Source: Arcobacter sp. CECT 8986
GTDB taxonomy: Bacteria; Campylobacterota; Campylobacteria; Campylobacterales; Arcobacteraceae
Reading direction: 5' to 3'
Length of the DNA: 64,000 nt
Assembly (NCBI RefSeq): GCF_004116725.1
Contig: NZ_PDKG01000001.1
Location: forward strand, 434,001-498,000
Position numbers and translations under genes: made by a program. A model generated the notes under the pieces. It had not been told where the DNA came from and made no database searches. It saw nothing but the letters and a program-made list of their open reading frames with translations. Shown piece by piece: positions 16,851-26,045 of this stretch (the first letter of the stretch is position 1; every line of letters starts with the position of its first letter).

Positions 16851-19418
16851 TTATTCTTCCTCTTTACTATCTACTAAATTGTCATTTGTTTGATTATTTG
16901 AAGATTCATTATGTTCAACTAAATTTGAATCTTCAATTACACCTGCTAAATCAGTAGCAGATTCGATATCTAATTCATCATCCTCTTCTTTAGGACATTT
17001 TGCAATAGATACAACTCTATCTCCCTTATCAACATTAACAATAATAACACCAGAAGTATTTCTCCCTGCTTTTCTGATTGTTTGCATGTCAACTCTAATC
17101 ATCTTACCAATAGATGTTAGAGCCATTAAATCTTGTTTTTCATCAACAAGAACAGACCCAATAACATTACCAGTTTTTTGATGTAATTTCATAGAAATAA
17201 CACCAGAACCAGCTCTATTAGTAAGTCTATACTCATCAACAGTTGTTCTTTTTCCTATACCTTTTTCAGATACAGTTAATAACTCTTGTTCTTCACTGAT
17301 AATAACATCAGCATCAACAACAAAGTCTGAATCATGTTTAAATTTAATTCCTCTTACTCCTCTTGTACTTCTTCCTTGTTCTCTAGTTTTATCAATTTCA
17401 AATCTGATACATTGACCTAAACTTGTGAAAATCATAAAGTATTGAGAACCAGGAATTGTAATCTTAGCTGTTACAACCTCATCAGAATCATCTAATACAA
17501 TTGCTCTTACACCATTACTTCTGATATTAGCAAAATCAGTTAATGATGTTCTTTTTACAATACCATTTCTAGTAAAGAATGCTAAAGATTTAGACTCATC
17601 AAAATCAGTAGTTGGAATAATCGCCATAATTTTTTCTTCTGGTCTTAAATTAATAAGATTAACTACAGCTTTTCCTTTTGCTGTTCTACTACCTTCTGGA
17701 ATTCTATATACTTTCAACCAGTATAATTGTCCCATATTAGTAATAAACATCAATGTATCATGTGTATTAGTAACAAAGAATCTTTCAATAAAGTCATCAT
17801 CATGAGTAGTAACTGCAACTTTACCTTTACCACCTCTTCTTTGTTTTTCATATGATTTAATAGGAACTCTTTTTACATATCCATTATGAGTAATAGTAAC
17901 TACCATTGGCTCATTTGGAATTAAATCTTCAATATCAATTTCATCATAAGAGTCTTCTATTTCTGTTCTTCTATCATCAGAATATTTATCTTTAATTTCT
18001 GCTATCTCTTCTTTGATTATTTCATTTAATTTTTCTTCAGATTTTAAAATAGCTTCAAGCTCTGCAATTAAGGCAAGTAACTCTTGATATTCAGCTTCAA
18101 GTTTATCTCTTTGAAGACCTGTTAATCTTCCAAGTCTCATATCTAAGATTGCTTGTGATTGAATAGCTGATAAACCAAATCTATCTTGAAGTTTATCTTT
18201 TGCTTCAGAATCATTTGCAGAAGATCTAATTATTTGTACTACTTCATCAATATTATCTAAAGCAATTTTCAGACCTTCTAAAATATGTGCTCTTGCTTTT
18301 GCTTTTTCTAAATCAAATATTGTTCTTCTAATAATTACTGTTTTTCTATGAGAAACAAAAAGATTTAATAACTCTGGTAAATTAAATACTTTTGGCTCTT
18401 TATTATGTACAGCTAAAAGAATAATACCAAATGTAGTTTCTAAAGGTGTCGACTTATAAAGATTATTTAAAACAATTTCACTCATTGCATCTTTTTTAAG
18501 TTCAATTACAACTCTAATACCTTCTCTATCAGATTCATCTCTAACTTCAGATACACCTTCAATTTGTTTATCTTTTGCTAAAGTTGCAATTTGTTCGATA
18601 AGTCTTGATTTATTTACTTGGTATGGTAGTTCATCAAGTACAATAACCTCTTTTTTACCTTTTGTTTCAATATGGTGTTTTGCTCTGATTTTTACTCTAC
18701 CTCTTCCAGTATTGTAAGCATCAATAATTCCTCTTCTTCCAAAGATTGTACCACCTGTTGGGAAGTCAGGACCTTTTATAAACTCCATTAATTCATCAGC
18801 AGTTGCTTCTGGATTATCAATTGTATATAAAACACCTTCTAAAAGTTCATTTAAGTTATGAGGTGGAATCTTAGTTGCCATACCAACAGCAATACCTTCA
18901 CTTCCATTTAGTAAAAGTGTAGGAACTCTTGTAGGTAAAATTGCAGGTTCTTTCAATGTATCATCATAGTTTGAAGTAAAATTAACAGTATCTTTGTCAA
19001 TATCTCTTAATATCTCTTCAGATATCTTAGTCATTCTAGCTTCCGTATATCTCATTGCTGCTGCGTTATCACCATCAACAGAACCAAAGTTACCTTGTCC
19101 ATCAACTAGTGGAGCTCTCATTGAGAAATTTTGCGCCATTCTTACTAATGCATCATAAACAGAAGTATCTCCATGTGGATGATACTTACCAATAACATCC
19201 CCTACAATCCTTGCAGACTTTTTATATGGAGATCTTGAACTCATATTTAAATCATGCATAGCATACAATATTCTTCTATGAACTGGTTTTAATCCATCTT
19301 TAGCATCTGGTAAAGCCCGTCCAATAATTACACTCATTGAATAGTCTAAATAAGAAGCTTTAACACTATCTTCTATATTAATATCTATTATATCTTGATC
19401 TTCGAAAAGGTTTTCCAT
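16851..19418 (-). CDS. gyrA: DNA gyrase subunit A
   Basis: 855 residues. N-terminal breakage-reunion domain with catalytic tyrosine in [10 protein letters not shown] (Y124), followed by six beta-pinwheel repeats. The GyrA box QRRGGKG, which defines gyrase versus topoisomerase IV, is present in the pinwheel domain. The quinolone region reads [10 protein letters not shown] with T85 and D89, the wild-type pattern of Campylobacterota, so no resistance substitution is seen at these two sites. The C-terminal tail is acidic and low-complexity. First gene of a run including asd and hemE. Confidence 0.98.
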   Translation of the reverse strand: MENLFEDQDIIDINIEDSVKASYLDYSMSVIIGRALPDAKDGLKPVHRRILYAMHDLNMSSRSPYKKSARIVGDVIGKYHPHGDTSVYDALVRMAQNFSMRAPLVDGQGNFGSVDGDNAAAMRYTEARMTKISEEILRDIDKDTVNFTSNYDDTLKEPAILPTRVPTLLLNGSEGIAVGMATKIPPHNLNELLEGVLYTIDNPEATADELMEFIKGPDFPTGGTIFGRRGIIDAYNTGRGRVKIRAKHHIETKGKKEVIVLDELPYQVNKSRLIEQIATLAKDKQIEGVSEVRDESDREGIRVVIELKKDAMSEIVLNNLYKSTPLETTFGIILLAVHNKEPKVFNLPELLNLFVSHRKTVIIRRTIFDLEKAKARAHILEGLKIALDNIDEVVQIIRSSANDSEAKDKLQDRFGLSAIQSQAILDMRLGRLTGLQRDKLEAEYQELLALIAELEAILKSEEKLNEIIKEEIAEIKDKYSDDRRTEIEDSYDEIDIEDLIPNEPMVVTITHNGYVKRVPIKSYEKQRRGGKGKVAVTTHDDDFIERFFVTNTHDTLMFITNMGQLYWLKVYRIPEGSRTAKGKAVVNLINLRPEEKIMAIIPTTDFDESKSLAFFTRNGIVKRTSLTDFANIRSNGVRAIVLDDSDEVVTAKITIPGSQYFMIFTSLGQCIRFEIDKTREQGRSTRGVRGIKFKHDSDFVVDADVIISEEQELLTVSEKGIGKRTTVDEYRLTNRAGSGVISMKLHQKTGNVIGSVLVDEKQDLMALTSIGKMIRVDMQTIRKAGRNTSGVIIVNVDKGDRVVSIAKCPKEEDDELDIESATDLAGVIEDSNLVEHNESSNNQTNDNLVDSKEEE

Positions 19419-19505
19419 AAAAAAACGCCTTTATTTTATATATTTCTTTTGATTTTATCTAAAAAGTACTTAGTATAAGGTAATATGAGATTTTAAGCTA
19501 GGAAT

Positions 19506-19539
19506 AAAAAAGAGATTAAATAAAATTCAATCTCTTTTT
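19506..19539 (-). terminator. Terminator of the DUF465 gene
   Basis: AAAAAGAGATT (19507-19517) pairs with AATCTCTTTTT (19529-19539) around an 11-nt loop, starting 7 bases after the stop codon; a T6 run follows on the minus strand. Confidence 0.8.
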
Positions 19540-19545
19540 GTAAGT

Positions 19546-19761
19546 CTATTTTGCATTATTATAATCAATAATCATATTATGTACTTCATCTTTGATTTTT
19601 AGTTTCTCTTTTTTCAATTTTTCAATTTCAAATTGATTTGAAAAATCTTTTGATAGTTGAGATATTTTTTCATCAAGTTCATTATGTTTATCAAACAAAT
19701 CATGAAATCTCGCATTTTCTTGTTTTAATTTTGCAATTGTATCTCTGTGCTCATGAAACAT
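19546..19761 (-). CDS. YdcH-like DUF465 small coiled-coil protein
   Basis: 71 residues, almost entirely charged helix: HEHRDTIAKLKQENARFHDLFDKHNELDEKISQLSKDF... The pattern matches DUF465 (YdcH/SlyX-like) proteins, predicted to form a helical hairpin. Function unknown. It is a single gene with its own promoter (TATAAT on the minus strand at 19795-19790) and terminator. Confidence 0.85.
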   Translation of the reverse strand: MFHEHRDTIAKLKQENARFHDLFDKHNELDEKISQLSKDFSNQFEIEKLKKEKLKIKDEVHNMIIDYNNAK

Positions 19762-19789
19762 TGTACATCCTTTTAATTGATTTTGTACA

Positions 19790-19795
19790 ATTATA
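19790..19795 (-). promoter_or_regulatory. -10 box of the DUF465 gene
   Basis: TATAAT on the minus strand, 29 bases before the ATG, directly followed by an 8-bp palindrome TTGTACAA. No -35 box is evident. Confidence 0.4.
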
Positions 19796-19855
19796 ACAGT
19801 TAAATTCTTAGAGGAAATTATACGGTTTGTATATTTTGAAGTTTCTTGAAAGTCA

Positions 19856-19878
19856 AAGAGTAACTAAAAGTTACTCTT
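19856..19878 (-). terminator. Hairpin downstream of argJ
   Basis: AAGAGTAACT (about 19856-19865) pairs with AGTTACTCTT (19869-19878) around AAA, 10 bases after the argJ stop. The following U tract is interrupted (CTTTGACTTTC on the minus strand), so termination strength is uncertain. Confidence 0.5.
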
Positions 19879-19887
19879 ATATTTTAT

Positions 19888-21069
19888 TTATGTTCTATAA
19901 TCTGCGTTAATTTTAACGTATTCATACCCTAAATCACAACCATATGCTGTAAAAGAGTGTTCACCAATACCTAAATCACAAATAATTTTAAATTTATCAT
20001 TTTGAAGAACTTTAGCTGCTTCTTGTTCTACTTCTGGAGTAAATACAAATTCACCTTTGTTATAAACAATTACATCATTATATGAAATAACTAATTTGTT
20101 CTCATCACTTACAACTCTACTTGCTCCAATAGTTGAAGCAATTCTTCCAAAGTTTGGATCTTCACCAAAAAGTGCAGTTTTTACAAGTAAAGAATTTGAT
20201 AAAGCTTTTGCAGCAATTTGTGCATCTTCATAAGAAGCTGCATTTAATACTTCAAATGCAACTGCTTTTTTAGCACCTTCTCCATCAGCAACCATTAACA
20301 TTGCCATATCATGCATAACTAATCTTAATGCCTCTTTGAAAGCATCTTTATCATATGAATTTGATTTTTTATTTGATAATAATAAAACAGTATCATTTGT
20401 TGAAGTATCACCATCAACAGAAATGGCATTAAAAGTTGTTTCACTATTTTCTAAAAGTGCTTCTTTCATATCTTCTTTTGGAATATTTGCATCTGTACAA
20501 ATAAAACAAAGCATTGTTGCTAAGTTTGGATTTATCATCCCTGCACCTTTTGCAACTGCACCTATTTTAAAGCTACTTCCATCTTCTAATTTTACTTCAT
20601 ACATTGTAGTTTTAGCATAAGAATCTGTTGTCATAATTGCTCTACTTAAATTCTGTGCATTTTTTGAAGTTAAGTTAAATTTTTTTGCACCTGCAACAAT
20701 TTTTTCAACTGGAAGTTGGTTTCCTATTACACCTGTACTACTCATAATTGGGTTTTCTAGGTTAAAATCTAAAGAAGAAAAAATAGTATTAATATTTTCA
20801 ATACCTTGTTTACCTGTTAAAGCATTTGCATTTTTTGAATTTATTAATACAAAATTTGTTTTAAAATTTTTATTATACATTTGATAATGTTTTAAAGGTG
20901 CTGCTTGAAATTTATTATTTGTAAATATAGCTTCAACTTCACATAAAGTATCACTATAAATAAAACCTAAATCAAGTGCATTATTTGCTTTTAATCCTGC
21001 ACTAATTCCATCACAATAAAAACCTTCAATTTGGTCAAAAAGACCTTTAATTGGTAAAATAGTAAACAT
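19888..21069 (-). CDS. argJ: Bifunctional ornithine acetyltransferase / N-acetylglutamate synthase
   Basis: 393 residues. The autocleavage and catalytic motif KGAGMINPNLATML is present with the nucleophile T185, as are the STGVIG (111-116) and GEDPNFGRI motifs. ArgJ recycles the acetyl group from N-acetylornithine to glutamate in arginine synthesis; whether it also uses acetyl-CoA cannot be told. The next upstream gene, the K+ channel, is 26 bases away on the same strand. Good AAGGATAT ribosome site. Confidence 0.96.
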   Translation of the reverse strand: MFTILPIKGLFDQIEGFYCDGISAGLKANNALDLGFIYSDTLCEVEAIFTNNKFQAAPLKHYQMYNKNFKTNFVLINSKNANALTGKQGIENINTIFSSLDFNLENPIMSSTGVIGNQLPVEKIVAGAKKFNLTSKNAQNLSRAIMTTDSYAKTTMYEVKLEDGSSFKIGAVAKGAGMINPNLATMLCFICTDANIPKEDMKEALLENSETTFNAISVDGDTSTNDTVLLLSNKKSNSYDKDAFKEALRLVMHDMAMLMVADGEGAKKAVAFEVLNAASYEDAQIAAKALSNSLLVKTALFGEDPNFGRIASTIGASRVVSDENKLVISYNDVIVYNKGEFVFTPEVEQEAAKVLQNDKFKIICDLGIGEHSFTAYGCDLGYEYVKINADYRT

Positions 21070-21095
21070 TATATAATATCCTTAAAAGTTATACT

Positions 21096-22223
21096 TTATA
21101 AATCTTTTGGTTTCTCGCTATAAGATAAAAGTCTTTTTGATTTTGAAATACCATTTTGACTTCCAACTAAAAGTAATTTACAATTTTCAGTAATTATAAT
21201 ACTACCCTTTGGCATCTGAATAAATCTACCATTTGCTTCAGTAATACCAATAATAGAAACTTTCATCTTATCTCTTAATCTTAAATCTTGTATTTGTTTA
21301 TTTACAGCCCAAGACTCTTCACCAACAAAAGCCTCTTCCATATCAATAGGAGTATCAGGCTTATATAAAAACTCATCTAGTACATTTTCCATATCTGGTC
21401 TAATAGCCATTGCACTAACTCTTTTTGCCATTAATGATGGTGGAGCAACAACCTTATCTGCACCTAGTTTTTTTAATCTTACTTTATCATTTTGTGTTTC
21501 TGCATTACAAATCACTAAAAATGGACTTCTTCCAAGCTCTTTTTCATATAATCTAACTGATGCAATTAATGTAATATTATCAGAAATATTTTTTGATAAA
21601 GAGATAGCCCCTTTTGCTGAACTTAAGTGAGATTTTAAAAAAGCAATCTCTTTATATGGCTCTTCTTTTACAAAATATGGATAGTTATTATCTTTTGCAA
21701 CTTGTTCCATATCTTCTCTTGAATCAACAACTACAAAAGGAACATGATTTTGTCTAAATTGTCTTGCTAATTGTGCTGTATATTCATTATGATAAAATAT
21801 AACAAAATGCCTTCTAAGTCTTGCTATTTTATAAAGCATACGTCTTTCCTTAATTAGTTTTAAAAGTGTACCATCTGATATTGTATTGATTAAAATCCCC
21901 ACAGAAAATGTAAGAACAGCAAATCCTGACAACATCAAAGTAACTGTAAAAACAATACCTTCATTACTAAAGTTTCTCTCGTTTAATGCACCAAAACCTG
22001 TAGTTGTAAATGTATATGCAGATTGAAAAATTGCATGCATAATTGAATAATCTTCAATATATACATATCCAAATGTACCAATCATTAAAATGACTTGGAT
22101 TAATATAAGTGGTAATCTAAATGGTTTTAATTGAGAATAAATAAGAGGATTTAAGTCATACTCTGGTTTGCTTGACCGTATCTCCCAGCCAAGGGCTTTT
22201 TTGATCTTTTTAAAGAAGCTCAT
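21096..22223 (-). CDS. Two-helix potassium channel with RCK (TrkA-N/TrkA-C) domains
   Basis: 375 residues. Helix 1 (about 37-56), a pore loop with selectivity sequence TTGFG (74-78), helix 2 (about 90-112), then a TrkA-N-like nucleotide-binding domain (about 136-275) and a TrkA-C domain (about 285-365). This is a Kch/MthK-like channel regulated by cytoplasmic RCK domains. Two details differ from textbook channels: the filter is TTGFG rather than TVGYG, and the first RCK strand reads HFVIFYHNEY rather than a clear GxGxxG. Close spacing to rpmB (24 bases) and argJ suggests shared transcription. Confidence 0.85.
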   Translation of the reverse strand: MSFFKKIKKALGWEIRSSKPEYDLNPLIYSQLKPFRLPLILIQVILMIGTFGYVYIEDYSIMHAIFQSAYTFTTTGFGALNERNFSNEGIVFTVTLMLSGFAVLTFSVGILINTISDGTLLKLIKERRMLYKIARLRRHFVIFYHNEYTAQLARQFRQNHVPFVVVDSREDMEQVAKDNNYPYFVKEEPYKEIAFLKSHLSSAKGAISLSKNISDNITLIASVRLYEKELGRSPFLVICNAETQNDKVRLKKLGADKVVAPPSLMAKRVSAMAIRPDMENVLDEFLYKPDTPIDMEEAFVGEESWAVNKQIQDLRLRDKMKVSIIGITEANGRFIQMPKGSIIITENCKLLLVGSQNGISKSKRLLSYSEKPKDL

Positions 22224-22247
22224 GAAAGCACTTTTCTAAGCGCCTTC

Positions 22248-22436
22248 TTATGAGTGTTTTTTAAGAGTTCTTAACTCTTTAGCAGAAATTCTGATTTTTT
22301 GTGTAGTACCATCTTCTAAAGTAACTCTAACTGTTCTTAAGTTTGGTAAAAATCTTTTTTTAGTTCTGTTTTTAGCGTGGCTCACGTTGTTTCCAACCAT
22401 TGGCCCTTTTCCTGAAATTGCACATCTTCTTGCCAT
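22248..22436 (-). CDS. rpmB: 50S ribosomal protein L28
   Basis: 62 residues, the usual size. [21 protein letters not shown] and KRRFLPNLR-like stretches with [14 protein letters not shown] and the C-terminal LRTLKKHS are typical L28. Strong AAGGAAAAAAATATG start; -10 box TATAAT lies upstream on the minus strand. Confidence 0.97.
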   Translation of the reverse strand: MARRCAISGKGPMVGNNVSHAKNRTKKRFLPNLRTVRVTLEDGTTQKIRISAKELRTLKKHS

Positions 22437-22477
22437 ATTTTTTTCCTTCTTAATTTTATAGTGAAAAATATTCGCGT

Positions 22478-22483
22478 ATTATA
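22478..22483 (-). promoter_or_regulatory. -10 box of rpmB
   Basis: TATAAT on the minus strand, 42 bases before the rpmB ATG, followed by a CG-containing ACGCGAATA start region; the -35 region is poor. Confidence 0.45.
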
Positions 22484-22522
22484 TCTTAATATTCTTAACT
22501 TTTATTTAAAATAGCTTTTACT

Positions 22523-23383
22523 TTATACATTTTGTAAAATAGTCATAACTTTTGAATAATTTTTATTTAAAGTAAACTCTTTTGCGATATTAAAATTATC
22601 ATTTTTGATTAATACCAAATCCTCATTTCTTCCTAAAAGTGCATCTATTTTAAAAGGTGTACTTCCATCATCATATCTATTCATAGTAGCAAAAATATCA
22701 ACAACTTCACTTGCACTATTTGTTCTTGGAATAAATACTGCACTTTTATAATACATCGCTTTTATTATAGATGATGCAAATGATTTTTTCTGAGTAGGTA
22801 AAACAAATATATCACATATATAAAATAGTAAATCTATATTACCAAAATCTTCTAAATAAACTACTTTATTTCCAAAGTCATATTTTGAAGTTAAAAACTT
22901 TAAATTAGAAATTTGTCTTTTATTACCTGCGATTACAAACTTAGTATATTTATAATTTATCTTTTTTATAAGTTCTATAAACTCTTTTACTCCAGAATTT
23001 TTAAAATCTTTTGCTGTAAAAAGTACTATTTTATCTTCATTAGATATTTCATACTTTTCTAAAAACTCTTTTTTTTGAGTTTCATTAAAAGTTTTAACAC
23101 TTATACTTGGATAAATAACTTCAACTTTCGAACTTTCAAAATCAAATACTTCTATTAATTTATCTTTTAGTTTATTTGAATTGACAACTATTTTTTTTGC
23201 GTTTTGAAGTTTCTTTTCATCTTCTTTTTGAATATTTCCACTAAAAAAATAGATATCTGCAAAATCTTGCTTTTTAAATATCAATTTATGTGAAAGTTTT
23301 CTTTTTTTTATTTTAGTTATATTTTCTGTTTCTAAAAGTTTTTTTATTAATTTTGTTTCTATTTTATAATCTATTTTTATCAT
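22523..23383 (-). CDS. GT4-type (group 1) glycosyltransferase
   Basis: 286 residues. The C-terminal half has the GT4 nucleotide-sugar-binding pattern: KIVLFTAKDFKNSGVKEFIELIKK, KFVIAGNKRQ, the VYLEDFGNIDLLFYICDIFVLPTQKKSFASSIIKAMYYKSAVFIPRTN stretch with a degenerate E-x7-E region. The N-terminal Rossmann domain is unusually short, so this may be a trimmed member. Likely adds a sugar in LPS core or surface glycan synthesis, cytoplasmic face. Divergent from gmhA. Donor and acceptor unknown. Confidence 0.78.
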   Translation of the reverse strand: MIKIDYKIETKLIKKLLETENITKIKKRKLSHKLIFKKQDFADIYFFSGNIQKEDEKKLQNAKKIVVNSNKLKDKLIEVFDFESSKVEVIYPSISVKTFNETQKKEFLEKYEISNEDKIVLFTAKDFKNSGVKEFIELIKKINYKYTKFVIAGNKRQISNLKFLTSKYDFGNKVVYLEDFGNIDLLFYICDIFVLPTQKKSFASSIIKAMYYKSAVFIPRTNSASEVVDIFATMNRYDDGSTPFKIDALLGRNEDLVLIKNDNFNIAKEFTLNKNYSKVMTILQNV

Positions 23384-23494
23384 TAACTCTTTCCATTTAG
23401 CAAAATTTTATCAAATAAAAAATAAAAAGATTTAATAAGTTTAAAATATTGTTATGATAAAATCCAAATTACAACAAAAAAAGGATAATAAATA

Positions 23495-24061
23495 ATGAAA
23501 AAAGTGATTGCAGATGAATTCCAAGCACACCTTGAAACAATAAATAATGTAATAAATAATATGCAAGAAAAAGTAGAAGCTGCATCACAACTTGCAGTAG
23601 ATACTTTAAAAAATGGAAACAAAATTTTATTATGTGGAAATGGTGGGAGTGCAGCAGATGCACAACACATTGCAGCAGAATTAACAGGAAGATATAAAAC
23701 AGAAAGAAGAGGACTTCCAGGAATTGCACTAACAACAGATACAAGTGCCTTAACTGCAATTGGAAATGACTATGGATATGATAGAGTATTTGATAGACAA
23801 GTTGAAGCATTAGCAAATAAAGGTGATTTAGTAATAGGAATTAGTACAAGTGGAAATAGTAAAAATGTATTAAGTGCTTTAAATCTAGCAAAAGAGCTTG
23901 GTTGTAAAACTGTTGGATTAACAGGAAGAGATGGTGGAGCTATGAATGAAGCTTGTGATGTAAATCTGGTAGTTCCTTCAAATGACACACCAAGAATTCA
24001 AGAAATGCATATTTTAATTGGTCATACTATTTGTCAAATTATAGATAATGAACTAAGTTAA
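23495..24061 (+). CDS. gmhA: Sedoheptulose-7-phosphate isomerase
   Basis: 188 residues with a single SIS domain: [23 protein letters not shown] (phosphate-binding loop), [11 protein letters not shown], and the C-terminal [16 protein letters not shown] metal/active-site helix with HxxxH. GmhA makes D-glycero-D-manno-heptose 7-phosphate, first step to the heptose donor used by WaaC and WaaF. It is on the plus strand and overlaps the end of waaF by 4 bases, stop against stop. The remaining heptose genes (hldE, hldD, gmhB) are not in the window. Confidence 0.96.
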   Translation: MKKVIADEFQAHLETINNVINNMQEKVEAASQLAVDTLKNGNKILLCGNGGSAADAQHIAAELTGRYKTERRGLPGIALTTDTSALTAIGNDYGYDRVFDRQVEALANKGDLVIGISTSGNSKNVLSALNLAKELGCKTVGLTGRDGGAMNEACDVNLVVPSNDTPRIQEMHILIGHTICQIIDNELS

Positions 24062-24996
24062 TTACCTATAACGTTTAAAACATCTTTAGCTGTTATTAAT
24101 TTCATACAGTTATGATGTTTTAAAGGACATACCCTTTTCATACATGGAGCACAATCTAAATTTTTTGTAATAATATTCTCATTTGGATTATTCCATTGAT
24201 TTGTCTCTTTAAATCTTGTAGGTCCAAAAATAGCAGCTGTTTTTACTTTAAATGCAGCAGCAACATGCATAGGACCAGAATCATTTGTAATAAATATATC
24301 AAGCCCTGCTATTTTTTCAATCAATTCAGGAATTGTTGTTTTTCCTGCTAAATTTTGGTAATTTGTCACACCATTTGAAATAAGTTCTTTTTCTATATCT
24401 TTTGCAATATCAGTTTCCCCTGGACCTCCAAATATTACAATATCATGTGTTTTTGACATTTTTATTGCAACTTTAGCAAACTCATTTGGATACCATCTTT
24501 TAGCACTTCCATATGTAGCACCAGGATTTATTCCAAGTGTATTTTTACCATATGAAAAAGGTTTAAAATGCAAAGATAAATCACCAGCTTTATTATCTAA
24601 ATTTAACACATAATTTACAAAATCGTTATATCTTAAAACCTGATGTATTTGCTGTTTTTCTAATCTTCTATAATTATACTTTTTTTTAGCATTTACAAAA
24701 AACATCATAAATTTAGAAGATAGACTTCTTCTAAATGAAATTGCTAAATCAACTTTACCTATTTGTTTAGCTAATTTATATAAATTTTTATATCTATTAC
24801 CTTGTTTTTTTGTATTATCAACTATTATTTTTTCTATATTTTTAAAATTTCCTAACGCTTGAGTTGAAACAAATGAGCCCAAAAGCGTTATCTTTGCATC
24901 TGGATATGTTTTTATTATATTCTCAATTGCAGGTGTTGTCATAATTGCATCACCTAGCCATGTTGGTATCTCTATAAATATCTTCTCAATTTTCAT
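24058..24996 (-). CDS. waaF: ADP-heptose:LPS heptosyltransferase II
   Basis: 312 residues, GT9 family. N-terminal [15 protein letters not shown], the [15 protein letters not shown] donor-binding segment, [13 protein letters not shown], and [14 protein letters not shown] with a Cys-rich tail ([16 protein letters not shown]) as usual for WaaF. It adds the second L-glycero-D-manno-heptose to the inner core. With waaC at 42 kb it marks the ends of an LPS locus in the same fashion as Campylobacter. It overlaps the end of the upstream glycosidase-like gene by 11 bases. Confidence 0.94.
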   Translation of the reverse strand: MKIEKIFIEIPTWLGDAIMTTPAIENIIKTYPDAKITLLGSFVSTQALGNFKNIEKIIVDNTKKQGNRYKNLYKLAKQIGKVDLAISFRRSLSSKFMMFFVNAKKKYNYRRLEKQQIHQVLRYNDFVNYVLNLDNKAGDLSLHFKPFSYGKNTLGINPGATYGSAKRWYPNEFAKVAIKMSKTHDIVIFGGPGETDIAKDIEKELISNGVTNYQNLAGKTTIPELIEKIAGLDIFITNDSGPMHVAAAFKVKTAAIFGPTRFKETNQWNNPNENIITKNLDCAPCMKRVCPLKHHNCMKLITAKDVLNVIGN

Positions 24997-26044
24997 TTAA
25001 TATCTCTTTAAATTTATAAAACTGTGGTAACTTCACTATTTTTCCATCTCTATTATCAACTAATCCATAACCTGGTGCTATTAATTGATGCCAATATACT
25101 CTTCTTATTTTTCTACTATTTTTAGCAATATTTATATATTCGTTCATATAGTTTGTATAAAGTTCATTTGATACACACTCTTTTTCACTAGTGGGTGCAT
25201 ATGGAGCTGTATTTGAAATTGGCCAATTAACTTCTGTAATATAAATTTCATTATTTACTTTAGAAGATAATTTACACAAACAGTATAATAAATCAATCTT
25301 ATTTTTAGTATCAAAGAAACCATATTGTGTATTTGTAGGTTTTCCTCTTCTATCAACATAAAGTAATGCACTTAATTTATCATATTTAATATTATAAAAA
25401 TTAAACATTGCTCTTACGTTATAGTAATATTCAAAATCTATTACACTAGGTCCTAATAGTTTTAAATCTTTATATTTTTCATCTCTTAAATCTTGTGCAA
25501 CTTTATAAAAACCAAGATACTCTTGAACTCCAAAAAATCCCCATTTTGCTCTATTTATTGTAGTTGCTATTTGATACTCAAAAACAAAAGAACAAAATTT
25601 TGAAAATATCAAATCTAAATCTTTTTTCAAAAGTTCTTTATTTTCTATATGTTCTCTATCTTGCATAATATTAAGCAAAATATTTTTATTTGAAGTTTTA
25701 TTAAAACTCTTCGCAAACTCAACATACGAATCGATATTTTCAATATCACTTAAAGGTAATCGAATTATTAGATTTTGAACATTTAGCTCATCAACTAACT
25801 CTTGCTGTATATTTCCTTTATCTAAATTAACACCAATTCCAATAAAATTTTTATTTCTAACAGTTTGATTTCCTTTAAAAAGTTTCATCAAAACAATCGA
25901 AATAGGTAAAATAACAATAGCAGAAAAAAACATAATCACATAATCAAATATGTATTTTTTTCTCATCTTTTTTTTGTAAGATTTATCTTTTATAACACTT
26001 GGTTGGTCTGAATACTTATCCCATACAAATGGTGATTTACTCAT
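24986..26044 (-). CDS. Membrane-anchored glycosidase-like TIM-barrel protein
   Basis: 352 residues. Cytoplasmic basic N-terminus, one membrane segment (about 31-53), then a periplasmic domain resembling clan GH-A glycosidases: it has an ITEVNWP strand (269-275) like the nucleophile strand (E271) of that clan, and a FEYQIATTINRAKWGF segment (155-170) where the acid/base NEP motif would sit but with TTINR instead. Catalysis is therefore doubtful; it may bind or process a glycan intermediate. The start at 26044 is chosen because AAGG is well placed and the longer form would overlap the upstream gene. Located among LPS genes. Function inferred only loosely. Confidence 0.6.
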   Translation of the reverse strand: MSKSPFVWDKYSDQPSVIKDKSYKKKMRKKYIFDYVIMFFSAIVILPISIVLMKLFKGNQTVRNKNFIGIGVNLDKGNIQQELVDELNVQNLIIRLPLSDIENIDSYVEFAKSFNKTSNKNILLNIMQDREHIENKELLKKDLDLIFSKFCSFVFEYQIATTINRAKWGFFGVQEYLGFYKVAQDLRDEKYKDLKLLGPSVIDFEYYYNVRAMFNFYNIKYDKLSALLYVDRRGKPTNTQYGFFDTKNKIDLLYCLCKLSSKVNNEIYITEVNWPISNTAPYAPTSEKECVSNELYTNYMNEYINIAKNSRKIRRVYWHQLIAPGYGLVDNRDGKIVKLPQFYKFKEILNEN

Positions 26045-26045
26045 A

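Noticed and set aside
16556-16957. Plus-strand open frame over the asd/gyrA junction
   Set aside because: Antisense shadow of asd and gyrA, both of which carry intact catalytic motifs.
23452-23988. Minus-strand open frames across gmhA
   Set aside because: gmhA has full SIS motifs on the plus strand; the opposite frames are low-complexity shadows.
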